Positions 52,880-62,700 of a stretch of 64,000 nt of DNA are shown one piece after another. Source of the DNA: Bacteroidia bacterium. GTDB lineage: Bacteria; Bacteroidota; Bacteroidia; B-17B0; Aurantibacillaceae. A program made the translations under genes and the position numbers. Position 1 is the first letter of the stretch, and each line of letters starts with the position of its first letter. The notes under the pieces are model-generated. The model ran no database searches and was not told where the DNA came from. It saw only the letters and a program-made list of their open reading frames with translations. The stretch covers positions 364,816 through 428,815 of the forward strand of contig JAEUTN010000022.1 of the NCBI GenBank assembly GCA_016787895.1, given 5' to 3'.

Positions 52880-53109
52880 CTCGATACAGCCTCCTCACAC
52901 AAGCTCACGCAGGCTTACTCGACGTGACCAGGCCTTAATGTCAGTTCGAGCCCGCCTGCCGGCGCATGGGTCTGGGAATGGCGGGCAGGTAGGCCCCTGT
53001 GCATTCGATATGGGCCGTATCGAGAACTGAAACTATAAGAAATTAACTTTATCACAGCGCCTCGATACACTGCTCCGCCCACATCCCCCGTTGCAGCACT
53101 CGGCGTGAC
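52880..53109. repeat. Three further elements of the CTCGATAC/CGAACTGAC family
   Basis: Element 1 (52880-52928) reads CTCGATACAGC to CTCGACGTGAC; element 2 (52940-53024) is inverted, from GTCAGTTCGAG to CCGTATCGAG, and is longer because of an inner GC-rich inverted stretch; element 3 (53061-53109) reads CTCGATACACTG to ACTCGGCGTGAC. They carry the same end motifs as the array on the other side of the GIY-YIG gene. The 320-bp gap to the methyltransferase gene holds nothing else that I can see. Confidence 0.85.
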
Positions 53110-53181
53110 AGTTTATTTTAAGATTATCGGAGTGCATTACCTGCCAAACGATGAAGTACACATTCTTTGTACATTTACTTC

Positions 53182-53988
53182 ATGAACAAAGATCTCAATT
53201 ACCTCTCCATCAACCGCGATTCATGGAACCGCCGAACACCGGTGCATGTGGCCTCTGAGTTTTATGGTGTGGAGGAATTTGTAAAAGGAACATCCTCCTT
53301 AAAACACATTGAACTGAACCTGCTGGGGGATGTAAAAGACAAACGTATTTTGCACCTTCAATGCCATTTTGGGCAGGACACTTTATCTCTGGCCAGAATG
53401 GGGGCCAAGGTCACCGGGGTGGACTTCTCCGACAAGGCTATTGAAGCGGCCAACACGCTGGCCAATAAAATCAATACCGAAGCCCGCTTCATTTGCTGCG
53501 ATATTTATTCCCTTCCAGAACAGTTAAACGAAGAATTTGATATGGTGTTCACCTCATACGGTACTATAGGCTGGTTGCCGGATTTAGACAAGTGGGCCAA
53601 AGTAATACACCACTTTCTGAAACCCGGTGGTAAATTTGTGTTTGTGGAATTTCATCCCGTGGTTTGGATGTTTGACGACGCGTTTAAGGAGATTAAGTAC
53701 AATTATTTTAACACCGGCCCTATTTACGAAACCGAAAGCGGTACCTACGCCCAGCAGGATGCCCATCTGAAAACCGAATACATCGGCTGGAATCATTCAA
53801 CGGGAGAAGTGCTAAGTAGTTTACTCAACAATGGTATTGAACTGCTTTCTTTCGAGGAATTTAATTACTCACCCTACGCCTGCTTTCAAAACATGGTAAA
53901 AATAGATGAGGATAAATACCAAATCCCGCATTTGGGCGATAAAATTCCTATGGTGTTTGCACTCTTAGGACAAAAAGATAAGGCTTGA
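53182..53988 (+). CDS. Class I SAM-dependent methyltransferase
   Basis: A 268-residue methyltransferase (start MNKDLNYLSINRDSWNRRT; a longer in-frame start 15 bp upstream is less likely). Motif I is ILHLQCHFGQDTLSLARMGAKVTGVDFSDKAIEAA, followed by FDMVFTSYGTIGWLPDLDKW (motif II/III). The C-terminal half is a family-specific cap. The substrate is unknown. It follows the repeat region and has no obvious partners. Confidence 0.86.
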   Translation: MNKDLNYLSINRDSWNRRTPVHVASEFYGVEEFVKGTSSLKHIELNLLGDVKDKRILHLQCHFGQDTLSLARMGAKVTGVDFSDKAIEAANTLANKINTEARFICCDIYSLPEQLNEEFDMVFTSYGTIGWLPDLDKWAKVIHHFLKPGGKFVFVEFHPVVWMFDDAFKEIKYNYFNTGPIYETESGTYAQQDAHLKTEYIGWNHSTGEVLSSLLNNGIELLSFEEFNYSPYACFQNMVKIDEDKYQIPHLGDKIPMVFALLGQKDKA

Positions 53989-54122
53989 GCGCCAGGTTTA
54001 TTTTGGTTGAGCTTGGTATTCATGAAGTAAGTATAACTACTTGCTACACACCATAAATCCGATTTTAATCAGTTGTTGTTGTTTGTAATTGCTTACAAAT
54101 GGAAAATCTCTATGTGCCCGAT

Positions 54123-55283
54123 TTAAAGACCGTCTTTTACTGTCCTTAAGATGTTTTTTTCGATCTCATCAAATACAAGTCCCCTCCTCTCAAATATCCG
54201 CTCGGCTGTTTCGAATAATTTTTCCAGTTTGTATTCCTGCAAACCTTCGCTGCCCCCCCAACTGAAACTTGGAATGTGTGTTGGTGGAAATCCTCCACCG
54301 TAAATGTTGCAGCCCACACCCACCACGGTGCCTGTATTAAACATGGTATTAATACCGGATTTGGAATGGTCGCCCATCATCAGGCCGCAAAACTGCAAAC
54401 CGGTGTTTTCTAATTTTTGTGTTTTATAAGAGTAAAGATTCACGTTGGCGTAATTGTTTTTTAAATTACTGTTGTTGGTATCAGCACCCAGATTACACCA
54501 CTCGCCCACTACTGAGTTGCCCAAAAATCCATCATGGGCTTTGTTACTGTAACCCAGAAGTACCGAATTGTTGACCTCCCCTCCTACTTTGCAATGCGGC
54601 CCAATACTGCTGGGCCCGTATATTTTAGTGCATAGTTTTAATACACTGTGTTCACCCAAAGCAAAAGGACCGCGAACCACCGAGCCTTCCATAATTTCGG
54701 CCTCTTTTCCAATGTAGATGGGGCCGTTTGTGGTGTTTAAAATACAAGCTTCCGCTTTAGCACCTTCTTCGAGAAACACCTTGCTTCTATCACCAATCAC
54801 CGTAACCGATGCACTAAGCGTTTGGGATTTCCTTTTTTTTGAAATGATTTGCAAGTCGGATTCTATACCCATGCCGCACTTTTGGAAGAGGTCCCAAACC
54901 CGTTCGATGCTGTTGTACTCTTTAGCGTAGTTGATTCTCTTGAATGTGTTTATTTCTGCCGGTTTGCGTAATAATCCCCGGTAAGCCAACACCGTGGTTC
55001 CTTTAAACAAGGCCTGATCAGGGTGCAATTCGGTAATGGCCTCCACCAGGGCTGGGTCAGGTACAAGTTTGGAATTGATGAAAAAGTTATCCTCTCCCAA
55101 TTCGGCCGGGTACTTTTCCTTAAGGTAATTACGGCTAAGGCTGCTGCAGGGGTATTCTAAATTCGCGGCCCATTTTTCGCGCAGGGTAAAAATACCCAGA
55201 CGCAATTCAGAAACAGGTTTGGTAAATGTAAAAGGAAGAAGCTGTTGCCAGACTTCTTCCTCATCAAAAAGTACAACATTCAT
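54123..55283 (-). CDS. GlmU-like protein: putative sugar nucleotidyltransferase with left-handed beta-helix
   Basis: A 386-residue protein known in Bacteroidota as a GlmU-related family. The N-terminal part (about 1-185; VVLFDEEEVWQQLLPFTFTKPVSELRLGIFTLREKW) resembles a nucleotidyltransferase but lacks the usual signature LAAGxGTRM, so catalysis is uncertain. From about 185 hexapeptide repeats form a left-handed beta-helix (GKEAEIMEGSVVRGPFALGEHSVLKLCTKIYGPSSIGPHCKVGGEV), with NNSNLKNNYANVNLY as in acetyltransferases. It may act in UDP-sugar or surface polysaccharide synthesis. It is 3 bp downstream of the OmpA-family gene on the minus strand. Confidence 0.8.
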   Translation of the reverse strand: MNVVLFDEEEVWQQLLPFTFTKPVSELRLGIFTLREKWAANLEYPCSSLSRNYLKEKYPAELGEDNFFINSKLVPDPALVEAITELHPDQALFKGTTVLAYRGLLRKPAEINTFKRINYAKEYNSIERVWDLFQKCGMGIESDLQIISKKRKSQTLSASVTVIGDRSKVFLEEGAKAEACILNTTNGPIYIGKEAEIMEGSVVRGPFALGEHSVLKLCTKIYGPSSIGPHCKVGGEVNNSVLLGYSNKAHDGFLGNSVVGEWCNLGADTNNSNLKNNYANVNLYSYKTQKLENTGLQFCGLMMGDHSKSGINTMFNTGTVVGVGCNIYGGGFPPTHIPSFSWGGSEGLQEYKLEKLFETAERIFERRGLVFDEIEKNILRTVKDGL

Positions 55284-55286
55284 AGG

Positions 55287-58064
55287 TTAACTCTTAACCG
55301 GTTTGGTAATCTTAAATTCGGTGCGGCGGTTGATCTGATGTTCTTCATCGGAACAGCCTACCCCATCCTTGCATTTGTTCAATAGTTTGGTTTCCCCATA
55401 ACCGGTGGCTTTCAGTCGGCTTTTGCTGATGCCTTTGCTCACCAGGTATTCAACGGCTGTTTGCGCGCGTTTTTTAGATAACCACATGTTAAAGCCCGCG
55501 CTGGATTGGGAATCAGTGTGGGATTTGATTTCCATAATAAACTTGGGGTTTTCGAGCAATACTTCCACCGCTTTGTTCATGATGGTTTGCGCGGCGAGAT
55601 CAAGATTATAATCACCATAAGCGTAATAGATGTTTTGTATGATTGTGACGGAAAGTTCCGACTCCTCTTCATCGTCAGGATGGGATTCCTTGGCGGCCAC
55701 AACCACCGGGGCCACTTTCTTTTTCTTTTTGGTGTCAACCGGTGCTTTGGTGCTGAATTGTGAAGGGTTCTGCAATTCGGCAATTTTCAACCAGGGGTCT
55801 TCAACCACAAACTCACCCATCATGGTTTTATCAGCTTCCATCACTTTGAAAGAGAATTTGCCATTAAATATCTCAAGCGTTCTGTAAATTACCCCTTTGT
55901 TATCGGCTATGTAGATGCGGGTAATGCCCTCCAAAGCAGGATCATTCTCTTCCGTTTCAAACAGATAATTTTTATCAACGGGCAAATTTTTAAAATTAAA
56001 ACGTCCGTAGTCTGTTGTCACCAGCTTTTGAATCAGGTTGCCGTTTTCATCTCTGATAAAGAGTTTTAAATTGGCAATGGGATTTTTATCCTGATTATAA
56101 ACTGTACCATACACATCCATTACCAAGTTCACGTCTTCCGCGTCCATTTCCTGAAGGGTAGTACGATCCGAAGCAAGAATTTTGAAATTAAATTTATCTT
56201 TTCCGGTATAATAGGTTTGAATTACCTTACCGGTTTTGTTAGTGAGGGTTACTTTGGTGCCTTCGGGCAAATCAATGTCCGACTCTTCGACAAACACCTG
56301 ATAATTTTGATCAGAAGGAATGTTACGGAACGCAAAAGCACCGAACTCATTGGTAGTGGTTTCCTCAAGCACGTCCCCATGTTCTCCAATCAGTTTTAAC
56401 CTTGTGTTTTTCAAGGCTGTTGATGGTTGATCCCCGTATAACAGATTACCCGCAAACACCAAATCATCTTCGGTGTATAATTCCGGTAAAGCATTGGGAT
56501 CCATTGGAAGGTTCTTAAACGCGAACTTGCTGTCACCATACTTGTTGGTGACTTTCTGAACGGTTGAATCGTTCACCGTCATATAAAAGCGGGCTTTTGA
56601 TGCCAATACAGGATCGTCTTCTTCAACAATGGCCATGTATTTTTTATCGGCGTCCAGGTTTTTGAAAGCAAACTTTCCAAATTCATCTGTATACGTGCTG
56701 TCGATTACTCTGCCATTGGCATCCAATAGTTTTACTTTCTTCTGTTTGGCAAAATCCCTCACGTTTTCGGTCATCAACAGGGTGCCGGAAACAATCAGCG
56801 ATTTATCGGTGTAACGGTATTGGTAAATATCATCTCTCCCTTTTCCTCCTACCCTATCAGACGAAAAATATCCGGTGGTATCGTCCACCTGAGCAAATCC
56901 AAAATCGTCGGTGCTGCTGTTCAGGTTCAATCCCTCGTTTCTTAAAAGCACCCAGCGTGAATTTTCTGATTTGGCGGTAAAAATATCCAGTCCACCATAT
57001 CCCGGAAGTCCGTTGGAAGAAAAATACAATTTGCCCGATTTGGCCAGAAAAGGAAACATTTCGTCACCATTGGTGTTCACCTCCGGACCAAGATTATAGG
57101 GGGCGCTAAAACCGGCTGAATCGAGCTTGCACATCCAGATGTCCTTACCCCCATAACCTCCCGGCATATCGCTGGTAAAAAACAAAGCGGTGTTATCAGG
57201 ACTTAAATTGGGTTGAGCCAGAGAATAGTCGTTGCTGTTAAAAGGGAATTCCAAGGGTTTTCCCCAGGATTTCTCTGTTTTTTTGAAGATGTAAATTTTT
57301 GCAGTAAAGGTTGAGGATTTGCCTTTCACTTTTGTGGTTCGGGTTAAGTAAAGGGTATTTCCGTCGTTGGACAAACAAGCCGGACCATCATGGTAAGGAG
57401 AATTTAATTCAGGAGCGAACTTTTTAGCTTTGGTTCCGGAAGCTCCGGTAACATCGCTGATAAAAATATTGAGAAAGGGTTCCGCGTTATTGGCGGAATT
57501 GTCGTTCAAATCAAACTCTTCCCGTTCAGCCGAAAACAAGAGTTTTCCATTGATGTATTGGGGTGCAAATTCAGAGCGGGTGGTGTTGATGCCTGTTACA
57601 TTTTGTACGGCATATTCGGTAGGATTGGCGGCCAGGTTTTGAATTTCACGGCAAAACTTTACTGCTTTTTTTGCGCTTTGATCATCGGGTTTTTGTTTGA
57701 GGTAAAGCTCATACTGGTCTGCCGCTTCGGGGTATTTGTTTTTAGATTTTAGGATTTGAGCGTAATTAAGATGGAATTCAGCAGGAAGTTCGTTCAGGGT
57801 ATCTCCCGGTAGATTGAACGCTGTTTCGTAAGCCTTCTCCGCATTGTTATAATCGTTCATTGCTTTGTAGGCGTTGCCCAGCTTAATATAGGCCTCTTGT
57901 TTCTTTGGGTTTTTACCTTTGGTATCGGCCTTATAATAGGTCACCGCCTCGGTATAACGCCCAAGTTGATACGCTTTATCGCCCTTTTTTATTTGTGCCG
58001 GCAAACTGAGTGTCAGCAGAATGCTTATGGCTAAACTATATCCAACAGTTGTTTTCTTTTGCAT
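55287..58064 (-). CDS. TPR, PD40-propeller and OmpA-domain protein (PorE-like)
   Basis: A 925-residue envelope protein. Signal peptide (TTVGYSLAISILLTLSLPAQ), TPR repeats at about 25-130 (AYQLGRYTEAVTYYKAD, AYKAMNDYNNAEKAYETAF), PD40/WD40-like propeller at 150-420 (PDNTALFFTSDMPGGYGGKDIWMCKLD, KLYFSSNGLPGYGGLDIFTAK), three beta-sandwich repeats of about 105 residues (435-780: GKFAFKNLDADKKYMAIVEEDDP, GAFAFRNIPSDQNYQVFVEESDI, GRFNFKNLPVDKNYLFETEENDP), and a C-terminal OmpA peptidoglycan-binding domain (about 810-925; IYYAYGDYNLDLAAQTIM, SHTDSQSSAGFNMWLSKKRAQTAVEYL). This order matches PorE of Porphyromonas gingivalis, a T9SS anchor to peptidoglycan, but PorE is a lipoprotein and here no lipobox is seen. 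Next to PorP/SprF, 3 bp away. Confidence 0.85.
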   Translation of the reverse strand: MQKKTTVGYSLAISILLTLSLPAQIKKGDKAYQLGRYTEAVTYYKADTKGKNPKKQEAYIKLGNAYKAMNDYNNAEKAYETAFNLPGDTLNELPAEFHLNYAQILKSKNKYPEAADQYELYLKQKPDDQSAKKAVKFCREIQNLAANPTEYAVQNVTGINTTRSEFAPQYINGKLLFSAEREEFDLNDNSANNAEPFLNIFISDVTGASGTKAKKFAPELNSPYHDGPACLSNDGNTLYLTRTTKVKGKSSTFTAKIYIFKKTEKSWGKPLEFPFNSNDYSLAQPNLSPDNTALFFTSDMPGGYGGKDIWMCKLDSAGFSAPYNLGPEVNTNGDEMFPFLAKSGKLYFSSNGLPGYGGLDIFTAKSENSRWVLLRNEGLNLNSSTDDFGFAQVDDTTGYFSSDRVGGKGRDDIYQYRYTDKSLIVSGTLLMTENVRDFAKQKKVKLLDANGRVIDSTYTDEFGKFAFKNLDADKKYMAIVEEDDPVLASKARFYMTVNDSTVQKVTNKYGDSKFAFKNLPMDPNALPELYTEDDLVFAGNLLYGDQPSTALKNTRLKLIGEHGDVLEETTTNEFGAFAFRNIPSDQNYQVFVEESDIDLPEGTKVTLTNKTGKVIQTYYTGKDKFNFKILASDRTTLQEMDAEDVNLVMDVYGTVYNQDKNPIANLKLFIRDENGNLIQKLVTTDYGRFNFKNLPVDKNYLFETEENDPALEGITRIYIADNKGVIYRTLEIFNGKFSFKVMEADKTMMGEFVVEDPWLKIAELQNPSQFSTKAPVDTKKKKKVAPVVVAAKESHPDDEEESELSVTIIQNIYYAYGDYNLDLAAQTIMNKAVEVLLENPKFIMEIKSHTDSQSSAGFNMWLSKKRAQTAVEYLVSKGISKSRLKATGYGETKLLNKCKDGVGCSDEEHQINRRTEFKITKPVKS

Positions 58065-58067
58065 ACT

Positions 58068-58994
58068 TTACAAAAATCTTGGGTTAACTATTTTTACTTT
58101 TTTAGGTCCCATATCAAAGCCAATCATAATTTCGTGACTTCCGCCCAAGCGGCGCGCATCCTGTATTCCGGTATCGTAGGAATAAGCGGCGCGAATGGTG
58201 CTGGTGATGTAATATTGAATGAGGAATCCCGGCCCAAAATCGCTTCTGTAAAAGGCACCTAACCATAATTTTTTATAGAGAAGAAAATTCAGGTTAAGAT
58301 CAGTATTTACTTGTCCGCTCACAAATTTTACCAGCACAGTTGGTGCAAATATCAAAGTTTCGCTGAATTTAAAGGATTTTCCTGCAGTAACAAAAAGGTG
58401 TGTTTTCAGTTTATACGTAATAGACCCATTGTTAATTTGGTATTGCGCAACACTGGGCGAATTGAGGTGTGTGGCGCTAATTCCAAAGAAAAAATCGTTG
58501 CTTTTCAGGTAAGCCCCCGAACAAATATCAAGTGAATTGGAAACCTGATCCTGAACAAATACATTGGGATTTTCGGTAACCAGCATTTTGATTTCTTCTG
58601 AATTAAACTGGTATCGGTTGTATCCGGCACCAAGTCCCAGGGATAATTTCCACTCCTTACTGAAATTAAGCATATAGGCGGCATTGCCGTAAAACCCAAA
58701 CATGTTTTTTGGTCCCAGTTTATCGGTTAAAATGGTAACTCCAACACCCAGGTTTTTATCGGCAATGGGGCTATGTGCACTAAAGCAGGAGGTAAGCGGA
58801 GCACCATCAATACCGGCCCATTGCTGACGAACCGAGCCGGTTGCTGAAAGGCCGTTTCTCGCCCCGGCGTACGCGGGATTGATAACCATCTGGTTAAACT
58901 GATAGAGGTTGTACTGGGCATCCTGCTGGGCCTTGAGCAGGTCGCCGGTAAACACTAAAAGCAAACAAAGAATAACTATATTTTTCATAGGCAT
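58068..58994 (-). CDS. PorP/SprF family T9SS outer-membrane protein
   Basis: A 308-residue outer-membrane protein. The signal peptide (PMKNIVILCLLLVFTGDLLKAQ) is followed by the family marker QDAQYNLYQFNQMVINPAYAGARNGLSATGSVRQQWAGIDGAPLTSCFSAHSPI, the diagnostic N-terminus of PorP/SprF. The middle contains AAYMLNFSKEWKLSLGLGAGYNRYQ. SprF is needed for export of the SprB adhesin in Flavobacterium, and PorP belongs to the same family and the T9SS core. Here it follows a CHU_C protein (1-bp overlap) and precedes the OmpA-domain protein, so it is likely a dedicated partner of the fibre cluster. Confidence 0.95.
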   Translation of the reverse strand: MPMKNIVILCLLLVFTGDLLKAQQDAQYNLYQFNQMVINPAYAGARNGLSATGSVRQQWAGIDGAPLTSCFSAHSPIADKNLGVGVTILTDKLGPKNMFGFYGNAAYMLNFSKEWKLSLGLGAGYNRYQFNSEEIKMLVTENPNVFVQDQVSNSLDICSGAYLKSNDFFFGISATHLNSPSVAQYQINNGSITYKLKTHLFVTAGKSFKFSETLIFAPTVLVKFVSGQVNTDLNLNFLLYKKLWLGAFYRSDFGPGFLIQYYITSTIRAAYSYDTGIQDARRLGGSHEIMIGFDMGPKKVKIVNPRFL

Positions 58995-59776
58995 TAATTC
59001 TTTAATAATTCAATCCAACCTTTAATTGTGGAGGAGTTGTCTCCAAGTTCTAGTATATAAAAATAGGTACCTGAAGTTAAGGTCCGTAAATCTTCATCCT
59101 GTGGCCATCGAATATCCACATTATTGTAATTGTTTACATCGTAAAGTTTGTTCCCCCATCGGTTGTAAATGGTGAGGCGGTTATTGGGGTACTGCTCAAT
59201 GTTCTCTATATAGAAAAAATCGTTGATGTTGTCGTTATTGGCGGTTACACCATTATAGATGGTAACATTACAAGGTGGATTAACGTCGGTAACGATGTGC
59301 GGACCAGTAACAGTTGAATCGCTGATAGTTCCTCCACCGCTAAGAGGCCGGGTGACAATCACCGTCAAAAACAAGGTATCAGCTCCCAGGCTATCCAAAG
59401 TGCTGCAGTTTTTAGAGGGGCAAAGGGTGGTGTCGGACCAAAGGTAGGTGATGGTGTAAGTTGGGAGGGTATTACTTAAACTCACGCTCAGCCTACCATC
59501 TTTTTTACCAAGGCAGGACACGTTGTTGGTATACACCGTAACGCTTACACCGGGGAAGACATTAAAATCCTGTAGAAAACCCTGGGTGATGGTGTTGGTG
59601 CCTCCATTTACCGTTTGCACAAACACCTCGCCCACATTGTCAGTAAGTGTGAGGGATAAACTTGGGCTAACGCGGTCCTGGCCGGCGGAGTTAATCACCT
59701 GATGAGGGGTTTGGGCCTGAGTTTTAATTGTAGAAATCAAAACAATTATAGAAAATATATAACTAAATGTTTTCAT
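58994..59776 (-). CDS. Short protein with T9SS type B (CHU_C) sorting domain
   Basis: A 260-residue protein. Signal peptide (FSYIFSIIVLISTIKTQAQ), then a beta-rich part with TDNVGEVFVQTVNGGTNTITQGFLQDFNVFPG, which resembles the GE-x-V...LTQGF motif of small proteins found after tail-fibre-like genes in Bacteroidota. The last 90 residues are a CHU_C domain (TIYNGVTANNDNINDFFYIENIEQYPNNRLTIYNRWGNKLYD, GTYFYILELGDNS), which sends proteins out through T9SS with PorP/SprF as partner. It lies 11 bp downstream of the fibre gene and overlaps PorP/SprF by one base, so it may be an adaptor that anchors the fibre. Confidence 0.9.
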   Translation of the reverse strand: MKTFSYIFSIIVLISTIKTQAQTPHQVINSAGQDRVSPSLSLTLTDNVGEVFVQTVNGGTNTITQGFLQDFNVFPGVSVTVYTNNVSCLGKKDGRLSVSLSNTLPTYTITYLWSDTTLCPSKNCSTLDSLGADTLFLTVIVTRPLSGGGTISDSTVTGPHIVTDVNPPCNVTIYNGVTANNDNINDFFYIENIEQYPNNRLTIYNRWGNKLYDVNNYNNVDIRWPQDEDLRTLTSGTYFYILELGDNSSTIKGWIELLKN

Positions 59777-59787
59777 TGAATTTCTTT

Positions 59788-62700
59788 TTAATACACTCTA
59801 AATCCACTAAAATGTGTGTAATAGTTGCTACTCCCATAAACAGATTCAGTAGTACCTTGAAAATGGAGCACTCGTACAGTTATTACATCACCTGCATTTA
59901 ACTTAAGGGTAGCACTTAAGTCATTAGAATGATAATTTGTATGACTGGGACACATTCTGTATTTCTCAGCAACTCCATTTACAAAGAAAGCTACAAAGCT
60001 ATATCCATTCACATTTGCCATAGCAGTCCATGAAACTGTTGTGTTAAATTGATATACTCCTGCAGTCGGGGCTACATACTGATTGCCAGCAAAGTCAACT
60101 CCGTCGTCATAATCTTCATTTGCAAAGAGAACTTGTGTCCAAACCCCGGTTGCTACTGTTTGATTAACTGAGGCATATACCATGAACCCTGTATTACGAG
60201 ATCCATTTTGCCAACTTGCATTTCCACTTGCGTCTGAAGTGAGAACCTTGTTAACCCCTTGGGTTCCATCAACCAAACGTGTGGTACCATTAACATGTAA
60301 CGTTGCTGTTGGAGCTGCTGTATTTATACCCACCCTTCCAATACTGGTTATTCTTAATGCCTCACTAAGCGAGGTGCCGTCATGAGTACTAAATGCCAAT
60401 TCCCCTTGAAATGCACTTCCTGCATTAACCATTGATATCCTAGCAAGGTTTGTAGGAGTGCCTGCAGTAAACAGACCACTAAAGTCAATCTTGGCAACAT
60501 CTCCAATACCGTTTAATGCTCCTTGAATCTCAAAAACTGCAGGTGCATTTGCATATACTGATGACGAACTAAGGGAAAGATAGCGACCAGTTCCAGTATA
60601 AAAATTCGGTCTATTTGTTCCAATGCCGACATTACCGCCAAGGGGGTTTAATAAGATATCTTCAGCATTACCTGAGAAACCGGCCTGCATCCAGGCTGCA
60701 TAACCTGGTGATTGTTGAAATCCAATATCCAATACATCACCAGATGAAAAACGAAGACGTTGCCCCCCTAATGAAGAAGCAGCACCGCTAATATTGGCCA
60801 GCAAAGGTGAATTAGTAGTTGCGAATACTTCCAATTTTGCAAGCGGGTTGTTGGTGGCGACACCTACGTTTCCTGCGGTTGTAACTCTTACCGCCTCAAC
60901 ATTATTCGTTCTCATAACTAAAGGTTGAGCGTCACTGGTTCCAATAAAATTCGTTGCCGGATTGGTTCCTGAATTACCCAACAAACTCCAACTTAAGCCT
61001 GATGCGTCAGCCCAGTTTGCATTACCAGAAGCATCAGAAACCAGCACGCGATTTGCTGCCTCAGTACCATTCACTAAGCGAAAGGTACCGGCTACATGCA
61101 GGGAAGCAGTTGGAGCCGTGGTGCCAATTCCCATTCCACCACCCATGAATATACCCGAGTAATTGTTGTCGGCTCCACTGACGGTTACAAACAAACCACG
61201 ATTGGGTTGGTTAACAGTGGCTGGCCCCCAGGAACCTGTGGACTCAATGGTTAAGCCGGTTTTAGTGCTGTTGCTACCGCCAGCCTTGGTTACCAAATTT
61301 CGTATCACCATACCATCGTTACCTACGGAACGTGTGCCGGCATTAATCACTTCGAGCGCTCCTCCTGAAATACCTGCGGTGGTGTTGGAAAAAGAACCTA
61401 CATAACCAGTGGAAGTATTTACCGCATCCGAAAACTTCACATTACCTGAAACTTCGAAAGTCGCAGTTGGAGAAGTGATGTTCACCCCAACTCTTCTGTT
61501 ATTGTCCGCAACCAATATGTCGGTAAAAGTGTTTGTTTGTGCTCTAAATGCATAAGCACCCGCGTTATTTTTGGAAATTGTTACAAGTCCACCATCTAAG
61601 TAACCAGCATAGGATGCAATACTTGCATTCGTTTGCTGTACCTGCAAACCATGCCCTACTCCTGAACTTGAGCCATAGAGCGCAGTACCCACACCACTAG
61701 AACTTACACCAATACCTCCGGCATTTGTATTTTGAACAAATAAGCCGATGTTCCCATTCGTTGAAACTTCAATTCCCCCCGAAACGTTTGCAGCATTTGT
61801 GTTGTTAACTCTTAAAATTGCTGTGGTGGTGGTTGCTGTACCCGCTACATCCATCACACCAAGCGGAGCTGCGGTACCAACTCCTACATTACCAGCTGCT
61901 AAAATGTAAATGCGTTGTACACTATTTGTTCTGATACTCAAAGGTTGAGCATCACTGGTTCCAATGAAATTGGTAGCAGTGGTAGCGGCATTTCCACCCA
62001 GTCCCCAGGCACTCGCAGTAGCGTTTTGCCAGCTGGCGTTACCCGAAGCGTCTGAGGTCAACACACGACCTGCAGCTTCTGTTCCATCTACCAAACGCAT
62101 ATTGCCGGCAACATGCAAGGTAGCGGTTGGATTTGCGGTGTTGATACCCACACGGCCGATATTATCAATAACCATGCGACCGGCGGTGCCTGCGGTCCAG
62201 AAATTAAACTGATCATTGTTGTTATTGTAACGGATTTGCCCGCGGGTGTGGTCAGCCGCATAACCAAATCGTATGCTGCTTGTACTGGCCGTTCCGCTGA
62301 TTATACCAAGGTTTGCATTGGCTGTGCGTTCCAATTGCAAATCTTCGGTTGCAGTAACTGTACCGATGCCAATATTTCCATTGTTTTGAATGGCCATTAA
62401 TTCTGTTCCGCCAAAACTTTGTGCCCTGAATGCATAATATGCGGCATTGTTTTTACCAACCGTGGTTAATCCACCCTGGAAATAACCCGCAGATACAACC
62501 GTTGTTCCGGTATTCTCTGCATAAACAGATGGCACACTATTGGAAGAGTTTACGGCATTGATCGCACTGGCCGTTGAGTTAATGGTTAAGGCTGTTCCTG
62601 CCGCGCCACTGTGTAAGATGGAAACGCCAACGTTCGCGTTTGTGCTAACATCCAGTGCATTCGAGGCATTCGAAGCATTGGTATTCGTTACACGCAGTAT

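Noticed and set aside
53989..54122. tRNA or small RNA between the methyltransferase and GlmU-like genes
   Set aside because: The 134-bp gap shows no cloverleaf, no anticodon arm with GTTC-type T loop and no terminator-like hairpin.
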